Below, one piece after another: positions 25,402 to 32,264 of a stretch of 39,282 nucleotides of DNA (positions are counted from its first letter, which is position 1; each line of letters opens with the position of its first letter). The DNA lies in contig CAOKRZ010000001.1 of the NCBI GenBank assembly GCA_948471335.1, positions 1 through 39,282 on the forward strand. Reading direction: 5' to 3'. The DNA is from an uncultured Christensenella sp. (GTDB lineage: Bacteria > Bacillota > Clostridia > Christensenellales > UBA1242). Under the pieces are notes generated by a model that saw only the letters and a list, made by a program, of their open reading frames with translations, did not search any database and was not told the DNA's origin. A program made the translations under genes and the position numbers.

Positions 25402-26145
25402 ATGAAGAAAAAAGCTGAGCAAAATGAAGTTAAAGTGCTTTCAAAAAAGAAAAAGGTTTTAAGAAGCTTTCTAGTCTTTTTTGCTATTGCTTTGGTTTTG
25501 GGGGCGATCTTTCTTGTGCTTGTTCTCACAGGGCTTTGGGAAGAACTAAATTCTGTCTCAAAACTTAAAGATCTCATTCTTGGTCTTGGCTTTTGGGGGA
25601 GATTTGTCTTTGTTGTCTTGCAGTTTTTGCAGGTGACTTTTATTCCAATTCCGTCGCCAATTCTTATCATTGCAGGTTCGATCATTTTCGGACCTTTTCA
25701 GGCAAGTCTTCTTTCATTTGGAGGGATCTTGCTTGGCAGCGCTGTTGCCTTTTTCCTGGGCAGGGTTTTTGGACGAAAACTTGTCGCCTTTATGGTTGGG
25801 GAAGAGAGCGCGAAAAAGTGGACGAAAACTTTGAGTCATGGCAAGTTTTCCTTCGCTGTGATGATGCTTCTTCCATTCTTTCCTGATGATATACTTTGCC
25901 TTGTTGCAGGGCTTACAAACATGAGTTGGGGCTTTTTTATGGCAGTGCAATTTATTGCAAGACCAATTGGCATTTTGACGACAGCATATTTTTCAAGCGG
26001 AGAGCTGATTCCATATCACGGCTGGGGACTTATCGTTTGGGCAGTTATCATTGTCGCTGCTTTTGCAGTCATTTATCTTTCAACAAAGTATAGCGAGCAG
26101 ATTGAAAACTATCTCAATAAACTTTTCAAAAAACAAAAAAACTAG
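25402..26145 (+). CDS. TVP38/TMEM64 (DedA-superfamily, VTT domain) membrane protein
   Basis: The 247-aa protein has about six membrane segments. The VTT (SNARE-associated) domain carries TFIPIPSPILIIAGSIIFGP (near 75-95), then GGILLGSAVAFFLGRVFGRK and LLPFFPDDILCLVAGLTNMSWGFF. Family members are implicated in lipid transport across membranes or in membrane homeostasis. The frame is open back to 25354, but ATG at 25402 gives the typical basic N-terminus (MKKKAEQNEVKVLSKKKK). No Shine-Dalgarno precedes either ATG; a CATAAT box lies 7 nt before ATG 25402, so the mRNA could be leaderless. It shares its stop codon with a terminator stem. Confidence 0.88.
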   Translation: MKKKAEQNEVKVLSKKKKVLRSFLVFFAIALVLGAIFLVLVLTGLWEELNSVSKLKDLILGLGFWGRFVFVVLQFLQVTFIPIPSPILIIAGSIIFGPFQASLLSFGGILLGSAVAFFLGRVFGRKLVAFMVGEESAKKWTKTLSHGKFSFAVMMLLPFFPDDILCLVAGLTNMSWGFFMAVQFIARPIGILTTAYFSSGELIPYHGWGLIVWAVIIVAAFAVIYLSTKYSEQIENYLNKLFKKQKN

Positions 26146-26166
26146 GCTCTGCTTTAAGCTTAGTTT
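26139..26166 (-). terminator. Terminator at the DedA / 132-aa gene convergence
   Basis: AAACTAGGCT pairs with AGCTTAGTTT (one G-T) around an 8-nt loop. On the minus strand a run of T's follows (plus-strand A's at 26130-26138), so it mainly serves the minus-strand gene; on the plus strand the T tract is short. Confidence 0.65.
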
Positions 26167-26564
26167 TAATCTAAATATAATGTTTTAAGTGAGTAAGTCA
26201 TTTCTTTTTCAAACGCTTTCAAAATGAAAGGAATGTTTTGCTGCTTGGGAGAGTATTGGCAGTCCATAGCCAGGTCAAAGAAATAGCTTTCGCTATACTC
26301 TGTGCCATTTGCAATTTTGCAAAAAGTTTTAATTAAAAGGTTGATGCTTTTTTTGCTTAATGGAACTACATCGCAAGCAAATTTCGATATATATTGTAGG
26401 TTGGAGGTTTCGCATAATACTACAGCTAGTGCGTCAAAACAATTTTCCGCAACCTTTCCTTCCTTTATAAGATCAAGCGAATATGAATAAATTTCTTTTG
26501 CAAGTGCAGTTAAATCAGCGCCTTTCTTTTGTGATTCTTTCTTGAAATATTCTATCTTTTCCAT
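26166..26564 (-). CDS. Small unidentified helical protein (132 aa)
   Basis: Not recognised. The protein is soluble, mostly helical and has no signal or membrane segment. It looks like a small alpha-helical repeat or regulator protein (ALAKEIYSYSLDLIKEGKVAENCFDALAVVLCET). It has a strong promoter whose -10 box ends 6 nt before the ATG, which predicts a leaderless mRNA. The strong promoter and its own terminator argue that it is a real gene. Confidence 0.7.
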   Translation of the reverse strand: MEKIEYFKKESQKKGADLTALAKEIYSYSLDLIKEGKVAENCFDALAVVLCETSNLQYISKFACDVVPLSKKSINLLIKTFCKIANGTEYSESYFFDLAMDCQYSPKQQNIPFILKAFEKEMTYSLKTLYLD

Positions 26565-26570
26565 ATAAAA

Positions 26571-26599
26571 ATTGTATCATAAAAAATATGTTTTGTCAA
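26571..26599 (-). promoter_or_regulatory. Promoter of the 132-aa gene, predicted leaderless
   Basis: Minus-strand TTGACA, 17-bp spacer, TACAAT, then only 6 nt (TTTTAT) to the ATG. The expected transcription start is the A of ATG or one base beside it. Confidence 0.75.
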
Positions 26600-26608
26600 C
26601 TTTACAAA

Positions 26609-26761
26609 TTAAATATACAAAATCATTCCTTTTGAGATCATCTTTGGGGTTATGTTGTTTTCAATTAAGATATATGTTGGGTTGACGCCAAACTCTTTTG
26701 CGATTGACTCTAAGGTGTCACCATCTTTGACGTGATAGATTCGGTTTTTGATAAGCTTCAT
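26609..26761 (-). CDS. LysM-domain miniprotein (50 aa)
   Basis: The frame reads MKLIKNRIYHVKDGDTLESIAKEFGV and continues to KGMILYI, one complete LysM fold and almost nothing else: YHVKDGDTLESIAKEFGVN is the LysM signature, and the ending MISKGMILYI is its last strand. LysM binds N-acetylglucosamine chains of peptidoglycan. No signal peptide is present, so it is either cytoplasmic or assembled in spore layers, as LysM proteins such as SafA are. AGGAG lies 7 nt before the ATG. It is divergent from spoVB, which fits but does not prove a spore role. Confidence 0.82.
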   Translation of the reverse strand: MKLIKNRIYHVKDGDTLESIAKEFGVNPTYILIENNITPKMISKGMILYI

Positions 26762-26829
26762 AAATTTCTCCTTTTTTTAATTGTATTATTTTGAATTTTT
26801 TTTAATACATATACTAACGAGGAGTTTCT

Positions 26830-28374
26830 ATGAAGTCACTTTTTAAGACGGTTGCGCTTATAACTTTTTTTTCAATTTTGACAAGAATTGCAGGGTTTTT
26901 CTTCCGCATATATCTTTCTCGTGTGATAGGTGCGGAAGCGCTTGGAATGTATCAAGTTGCCTCGTCAATTTTTATGGTGCTGCTCACTGTTGTTTCAAGC
27001 GGAATCCCTTTGATTATTTCACGAATGGGCGCGGCATTTCGTGCGAAAAAAGAAAGTAAGAAAGAAGCTTCTCTTACAGCAACAGCGCTTATATTTGCGC
27101 TTATAATCTCGTTGATTTTATGCCTTGTTGTTTTCTTATTTAGAAGTCTCTTTTCAAAACTTTTCACTGATCAGCGTTGTATGCAGATTTTGATCATCTT
27201 ATTGCCTTCGCTTGTCTTCTCTGCAGTCTATTCAGTTTTTCGCGGTGCGCTTTGGGGACAGGGGAATTATTTCGCACTTTGCGTGAGTGAGTTATTCGAG
27301 CAGGTTGTGCGCATCTTTGTTTGTGTGCTTATGATTGGCCCGGCAATGAGCGTGATTGACAATGCGCTTTCTGTTGGCTGGTCGCTTACCATTTCATGCA
27401 TTGCTTCAATGATCTTTGTTGTCCTTCTCTTTTTCATCTATGGTGGAAAACTTGCAAAGCCGTCTAAAAAGATTTTTAAGCCGCTTTTTAAGCAGTCAAC
27501 TCCAATCACAAGCATAAGAATTGCTGGATCATTTATTCAACCTATCATCGCACTTATCATCCCTGCAAGAATGATGGCAATTGGATACACAAGCTCACAA
27601 GCACTTTCACTTTATGGCATTGCAGTTGGGATGACTTTGCCTCTTCTTTTTGTGCCAACAACTGTTATTGGCTCACTTTCAACGGCGCTTATTCCTGACG
27701 TGTCGACAGCAGTTGCGCAAGGGAATAAACAACACATTGAAAATAGGGTGAGAACATCGATTGTTTTTGCGCTCTTTGTGTCAGCACTTTTTGTGCCTGT
27801 GTATATGGGTGTGGGTGAAACTGCAGGATTGTTTTTATACAACAATGCTCTAAGCGGCGCTTTTCTTGTCAGCGCTGCTTGGATCATGGTGCCAATGGGG
27901 ATTACAAACATAACTTCGGCGCTTTTAAACTCGCTTGGAATGGAGATCAAATCTTTCATAAACTATCTCATTGGCTCTGTCTTCATGTTCGTTGCGCTTT
28001 GGTTGCTGCCACCACTTGTTGGCATCAACTCGCTTGTTTATGGCATGGGAATAAGCTTTTTGGTCACTGCCATTTTAAACACAATCATGCTTAAAAGAAA
28101 GACAAAGCTTGAGCTTCATCTTCTTAAACCGATCCTTCTTCTTTCACTTTTGATCATTCCATGTGCGGCTCTCACCAGCTTTGTGACAAGTTTATGCGGA
28201 TATGTATTCCCTCAGTTTATCACTCTTTGCATTGGTGGAATTGTCGCTGTTGTCACATTCACACTTTTGTGCGGAGTGTTCAATCTGATTGATATTAAGT
28301 CCTTTATTATCACAACTTCAAAGCGTCTTAGTCTTGACAAATTTGCCTTGAAACTCAAAAAGAAGAAGTCATAA
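26830..28374 (+). CDS. spoVB: SpoVB-type polysaccharide/lipid flippase (MOP superfamily)
   Basis: The 514-aa protein has about 14 membrane segments and the opening TVALITFFSILTRIAGFFFRIYLSRVIGAEALGMYQVASSIFMV that marks stage V sporulation protein B and its paralogues. These proteins belong with MurJ-like lipid II flippases; SpoVB is needed for spore cortex in Bacillus, while paralogues act in vegetative envelope synthesis. Conserved blocks include FRGALWGQGNY and SLSTALIPDVSTAV. GAGGAG lies 9 nt before ATG. It is followed after 32 nt by yetF-like. Assignment to SpoVB rather than another MOP flippase is likely but not certain. Confidence 0.85.
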   Translation: MKSLFKTVALITFFSILTRIAGFFFRIYLSRVIGAEALGMYQVASSIFMVLLTVVSSGIPLIISRMGAAFRAKKESKKEASLTATALIFALIISLILCLVVFLFRSLFSKLFTDQRCMQILIILLPSLVFSAVYSVFRGALWGQGNYFALCVSELFEQVVRIFVCVLMIGPAMSVIDNALSVGWSLTISCIASMIFVVLLFFIYGGKLAKPSKKIFKPLFKQSTPITSIRIAGSFIQPIIALIIPARMMAIGYTSSQALSLYGIAVGMTLPLLFVPTTVIGSLSTALIPDVSTAVAQGNKQHIENRVRTSIVFALFVSALFVPVYMGVGETAGLFLYNNALSGAFLVSAAWIMVPMGITNITSALLNSLGMEIKSFINYLIGSVFMFVALWLLPPLVGINSLVYGMGISFLVTAILNTIMLKRKTKLELHLLKPILLLSLLIIPCAALTSFVTSLCGYVFPQFITLCIGGIVAVVTFTLLCGVFNLIDIKSFIITTSKRLSLDKFALKLKKKKS

Positions 28375-28406
28375 ATATTTTTGCTTAATTGCAGCATAAT
28401 AGATCT

Positions 28407-29117
28407 ATGCTTACAATAATTCTTCGTTCAATTATTATCTATCTTATTGTGCTTTTGGTGTTCAGACTTATGGGCAAGCGTCAACTTGGACAGATGCAAC
28501 CATTTGAGCTTGTTTTGACTCTTATTATTGCAGACCTTGCCACAATCCCAATGGCTGAAGTTTCAGTGCCTGTTTTGCATGGGATTATTCCGCTTTTGAC
28601 ACTTGTTGTTCTTCACTTTGTTTTGACTTTGCTGACAAAGACAAGCACATTTTTAAGCAAGGTGGTCAGCGGCAAACCTGTGATCATAATAAATCCAAAA
28701 GGGATTGACTATAAAGCGATGAAAAACCTTAATCTCTCAACTGATGACCTTTTTGGGGCTTTGCGCGAATGTGGATATTTTTCCATCGATCAAGTGCAAT
28801 ATGCCATAATGGAAACAAATGGCAAGGTAAGCATTATGCCAAAAGCAGAGTCGGCTCCAGCAACAAATGGCGACTTAAAACTTAAAGTGGATGAAAGCTT
28901 CTTGCCGATAACTCTTGTCAGCGAAGGGAAGATCATGAATGAGAACATGGCGCTTGCTGGAGTTGACAAGGAAAAGATTGAAAAAATCGTCAAGTCTCAA
29001 GGTGGAAGTAAAATTAAAGATGTTCTGCTTCTCACAATTGACAAAACTGGCTCAAGTTATATTCAGCTTATGAAAGGGGAAGGAAAAAGCTTTTCTCTAA
29101 GTGAGGTGAAAGCATGA
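28407..29117 (+). CDS. YetF-like DUF421 membrane protein
   Basis: The 236-aa protein has three N-terminal membrane segments and a cytoplasmic DUF421 domain. Typical family blocks are FRLMGKRQLGQMQPFELVLTLIIADLATIPMAE and LSTDDLFGALRECGYFSIDQVQYAIMETNGKVSI, then LPITLVSEGKIMNENMALAG. Homologues (YetF, YdfS, YkjA) affect germination and outgrowth in Bacillus spores. The frame could start at TTG 28389, but ATG 28407 begins directly before the first membrane helix; a CATAAT box lies 6 nt upstream and there is no Shine-Dalgarno. It overlaps the next gene by ATGA. Confidence 0.9.
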   Translation: MLTIILRSIIIYLIVLLVFRLMGKRQLGQMQPFELVLTLIIADLATIPMAEVSVPVLHGIIPLLTLVVLHFVLTLLTKTSTFLSKVVSGKPVIIINPKGIDYKAMKNLNLSTDDLFGALRECGYFSIDQVQYAIMETNGKVSIMPKAESAPATNGDLKLKVDESFLPITLVSEGKIMNENMALAGVDKEKIEKIVKSQGGSKIKDVLLLTIDKTGSSYIQLMKGEGKSFSLSEVKA

Positions 29118-29509
29118 AAATCTTTCACTATTTAAACTTTGCAATCATAATCCTATTTCTCATTGCCATTTGTATTTTGGAAGAGGTTATGGTCTCGTCT
29201 TCACTTCGGCAAACTCAAAAAGATTGCTTTATGATTGATGCCAGCGTTGAAAGGCTTGAAAGCGTGAAAAATATGGAAGTGGCGTTGATGGTTGATAACC
29301 TTGAATATGACTGGAAAAAGAATGAGTCCAATATGTGCTATCTTGTCAACCATAAAAGCATTCAAGAAATAGGGCAGGAAATTGCCAAACTTAAACTTTA
29401 CATTGCAAGCGATGATGTTGATAACTTTAAAGTCAGCATTGAGGTGATAAAATTTTATTGTCACAGCTATTTGCATTTTATGGGGGCAAATATCCATAAT
29501 GTGCTCTAA
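29114..29509 (+). CDS. DUF4363 family protein
   Basis: The 131-aa protein has one N-terminal membrane segment (about 8-26) and a four-helix-like extracytoplasmic part. Proteins of this kind (DUF4363) commonly follow DUF421 genes in Clostridia, as here with a 4-nt ATGA overlap and GTGAGGTGA upstream, so the two probably form one complex. Its molecular role is unknown. Confidence 0.75.
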   Translation: MKIFHYLNFAIIILFLIAICILEEVMVSSSLRQTQKDCFMIDASVERLESVKNMEVALMVDNLEYDWKKNESNMCYLVNHKSIQEIGQEIAKLKLYIASDDVDNFKVSIEVIKFYCHSYLHFMGANIHNVL

Positions 29510-29526
29510 AAAATATTAGGGAAAAT

Positions 29527-29558
29527 AAAAAACATGGTTTATTCTTGCCATGTTTTTT
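29527..29558. terminator. Bidirectional terminator after the DUF4363 gene
   Basis: AAAAAACATGG / CCATGTTTTTT, a perfect 11-bp stem with a 10-nt loop, serving the converging transcripts. Confidence 0.85.
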
Positions 29559-29594
29559 AAATTTGTTTTCCTCTATTAGAGGCGCATAATGCAC

Positions 29595-30710
29595 CTACCA
29601 AACTTTTTCTTTTTTCTTTGTTACCACAATAACGATTACCACGATGATTATAAGAAGAGCAACTGCAGCAAGAATCCACCAAAGGATAGTTGAAGGTGCA
29701 AGTCTGTTTCCTGTTGAAACTTCAAGAACGTTGCTTTGTTTTACTTGGTCAACGGTTGCTTTGTGAGGGGTGTAAACGCAATAAACTTCCCACTTTCCTG
29801 CAAGCTTGTTGCTGTCAAAATAAAATGAAGTTCCTGTGCGTTCAACTGTTGGGTGAATGAAGTTTGGATATTCGTCATTTATATCTTCTTGAGTAAGAAC
29901 ATATTTCTTGCCATCAGTTGTGATGCCTTGAACAAACCATTTGATTGTGTTGATGTCAATATAATCAATGTTGTCATTTGTCAAGAAACAGTTGAATGCG
30001 TTGATAAGACCTGTTTGAGATGATGCATATTTTTTGTCAATTGTTGGTGCACCTTGAAGAGTGCTTGGCTCAAGTGAGAAGAAAGCTGATGAGAATGTCT
30101 GGCTTTGTGTGCCGACGCTGAAGACAATTGAAAAACGATAAATTCCCCAGCCGAAGCATTCTTTTTGAGTTGTTACAGGAGAACCAGAGTTGATATCAAA
30201 AGTTCTGTTCTCTTCGTTTTGTGCATTGATTCGATCTTTAAGTGAAGCGACTGAATATTCAACATCTTGAATTAAACTTACATCTGCTGTTGAAGAAGTC
30301 ATGTCAGTGATTGACTGAATCTTTGAATTTGCTTCAAATGTTGCATTTGCTTCTTCCATAGCGTCAGTGTATTCATTGACATACTCAATTCTGATGCTGT
30401 ATCTATATTTTCCATCATCACCTTTCCAGGTTTCAGGAATGTCACTTAGATTGAATGAAACTTTAAACTTGTTAACTGCCGACCAATTGAAAGCATACAG
30501 GTCGCTGCGTCTGTTGTCAATTGTGAGGTTGTATGAACCAGTGTTAGGCAAACTTTGTCCATTTGAATTTAGGGCAGTGACTGCAACAGATGAAGATGTG
30601 TTCTCTTCTGCAGCATTCACAGCTACTGGTGCAGAAACAAAGAGTGAAAGGCAAAGAACCAGCACTCCAAAAATTGCGAAAACGAAACTTGAAAACTTAA
30701 GTGATTTCAT
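29595..30710 (-). CDS. Secreted surface protein with C-terminal membrane anchor (371 aa)
   Basis: Unrecognised. A clear signal peptide spans residues 1-34, with probable cleavage after VNA-A or nearby. A long Ser/Thr/Asn-rich extracellular region of beta-sandwich character follows (for example YSIRIEYVNEYTD, FGWGIYRFSIVFSVG, LAGKWEVYCVYTP). One membrane segment (about 342-363) and a basic cytoplasmic tail KKKEKVW end the protein: a type I membrane topology without an LPXTG motif. Two or three Ig-like domains are plausible. AAGGAG precedes ATG. It is monocistronic. Confidence 0.8.
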   Translation of the reverse strand: MKSLKFSSFVFAIFGVLVLCLSLFVSAPVAVNAAEENTSSSVAVTALNSNGQSLPNTGSYNLTIDNRRSDLYAFNWSAVNKFKVSFNLSDIPETWKGDDGKYRYSIRIEYVNEYTDAMEEANATFEANSKIQSITDMTSSTADVSLIQDVEYSVASLKDRINAQNEENRTFDINSGSPVTTQKECFGWGIYRFSIVFSVGTQSQTFSSAFFSLEPSTLQGAPTIDKKYASSQTGLINAFNCFLTNDNIDYIDINTIKWFVQGITTDGKKYVLTQEDINDEYPNFIHPTVERTGTSFYFDSNKLAGKWEVYCVYTPHKATVDQVKQSNVLEVSTGNRLAPSTILWWILAAVALLIIIVVIVIVVTKKKEKVW

Positions 30711-30850
30711 AATTTTCTCCTTACTACATGATATTGTACCATAAATGGCGGAAAACTAAAAATAATTTCAGCAAAATTCGCCAGTTTTTTGTTTTGTTTG
30801 TATGCTTTTTTTGAAAAGTTATCAAATTTTTCAGCAGACTTATTAAATTG

Positions 30851-30879
30851 TTGACAAAAAAATTGCAAATATATATAAT
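30851..30879 (+). promoter_or_regulatory. Consensus promoter of the glmU-like gene, predicted leaderless
   Basis: Perfect TTGACA, 17-bp spacer, TATAAT, followed by 6 nt (TTTTAC) and ATG. Transcription should begin at or next to the A of ATG, and no Shine-Dalgarno exists. Confidence 0.85.
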
Positions 30880-30885
30880 TTTTAC

Positions 30886-31749
30886 ATGGAAAAAGAGGAA
30901 ATTGAATTAGTTATTGCAAAAAATCAAATAGCAATTGATTTTGACGCGCTTGATAATGTGGAAGAAGAGGAAAGCTCAGTTTTGCCACAAAGCATTGTAA
31001 GTGCACAAAACTTTGATTGGATCAAAGATGAAGTGCTTTTTGTCGGAGTGAAAACTTCTCACATGCTTGGCAATGTAAATATTGCAAATATTGATCTTTG
31101 AGGCAAAAGTTGTCTTGAATGGCTTATGCTTGCTTCAAGTGGCTGTGAAAGCGTGATTATAAATCAGCCAGAAGGTGATATTGTCAGCACAGTGAAAAAT
31201 CTTAAAACTGAGAAAAAATTTATTGCAGTGTTTTACAGCGATACGCCGCTTGTTGACCGTGCCATATTTTATAGGGTTATGGATTATTTCTCAAAAGCAG
31301 GACTCAATGCAATGGCGCTTCCAAGAGGCTATGTTTTCAGACGTGATTTCCTTTTTGCAATTGAAAATTTCAATTCGCCTTGTCTTAACCGCTTTGATGA
31401 AAAGGCTTTCACCATTGTTGATTCTGCGAAAGCATTGTCAGAAGCTGCAAACTATCTTTATAACAAAATAAGAGACTATCACATCAAAAACGGCGTTGTG
31501 CTTTTTGGCGAACAGACAATTTTTATTGACGGAGACGTTGAGATTGGTCAAGGCACTGTTATCTATCCAAACAATGTTATAAAAGGGCAGACTGTGATTG
31601 GCAAGAGCGTTATTCTTGACAGTGGAAACATTATCGAAGATTCAATCATTTCAGATGATGCTTACATCAGTGATTCATTTATTGATAAAAGCAAGATTGG
31701 ACTTGGAAAAAGTTTAACTGGTGAAAATGTTGTCAATCAAGTTATATAA
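30886..31749 (+). pseudogene. Degenerate GlmU-like protein gene with an in-frame TGA
   Basis: The frame (287 codons) is broken only by TGA at 31099-31101. The middle (GKSCLEWLMLASSGCESVIINQ, FYSDTPLVDRAIFY) matches the uridylyltransferase half of GlmU, where VLYGDTPL is normal. The end is a left-handed beta-helix with GlmU spacing (TIFIDGDVEIGQGTVIYPNNVIKGQTVIGKSV). The N-terminal nucleotide-binding signature LAAGxGTRM is missing, replaced by an acidic segment and VLFVGVKTSHML, and the acetyltransferase half is truncated. It sits before pth and mfd, where gcaD(glmU) lies in Bacillus. CGA to TGA or TGG to TGA would explain the stop. It is probably non-catalytic as GlmU; as one protein it needs readthrough or a corrected sequence. 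Confidence 0.7.
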
Positions 31750-31760
31750 AGGTGACGAAA

Positions 31761-32264
31761 ATGGTTATAGTTGTTGGGCTTGGAAATAAGGGCAAAGAAT
31801 ATGACTGGACTTATCACAATATTGGTTTTATGGTTGCTGACAAAGTTGCGGAAAAATTGGGCGTGACTTTCGGCAAAGAAAAAAACAAAGCCTATTTTTG
31901 TGAAGGCTTTTATAACGGAGAAAAAGTGCTTATCTTAAAGCCTACAACCTATATGAATTTAAGCGGCGAAGCTGTGGCACTTTACAAAAGAAAAAACAAA
32001 GACGCACGCATTATTGTCGCGGTTGACGACATTGATTTGCCTGCGGGAAAAATTCGCTATCGAGAAAAGGGAAGCGCTGGCACGCACAACGGGCTTCGCT
32101 CAATTGTTGCAAATATTGGGGAAGAATTTGAAAGAGTTAAAGTTGGCGTCGGCAGAGACGAGTCTTTAGACCTTGCGACATTTGTGCTTTCAAAAATCAA
32201 AGATAAAAAACTTTTTGAGAAGGCAACAGACGAAGCTGCCGATATGATTTTGGAGAAGATTTGA
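31761..32264 (+). CDS. pth: Peptidyl-tRNA hydrolase
   Basis: The 167-aa enzyme frees tRNA from stalled peptidyl-tRNA. Conserved features are VVGLGNKGKEYDWTYHNIGF with the catalytic His in YHNIG and Asn in GLGN, then LKPTTYMNLSG, VAVDDIDLPAGKIRYREKGSAGTHNGL and a catalytic-loop Asp. The motif usually GGHNGL reads GTHNGL. It is a little short (usually about 185-190). AAAGGTG, 6 nt before ATG 31761, makes that start better than the in-frame GTG at 31752. Its stop overlaps the mfd start (TTGA), which implies coupling. Confidence 0.95.
   Translation: MVIVVGLGNKGKEYDWTYHNIGFMVADKVAEKLGVTFGKEKNKAYFCEGFYNGEKVLILKPTTYMNLSGEAVALYKRKNKDARIIVAVDDIDLPAGKIRYREKGSAGTHNGLRSIVANIGEEFERVKVGVGRDESLDLATFVLSKIKDKKLFEKATDEAADMILEKI

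Noticed and set aside
31099..31101. TGA in the glmU-like gene as a selenocysteine codon
   Set aside because: No convincing hairpin with a bSECIS-like loop is visible just downstream, GlmU-like proteins are not known selenoproteins, and the surrounding residues suggest Arg or Trp.
14906..31101. Alternative genetic code (TAG/TAA as Gln or TGA as Trp)
   Set aside because: Intact genes here end with all three stops (for example cysS with TAG, pth and yetF-like with TGA), and the interruptions involve all three codons in only three genes.
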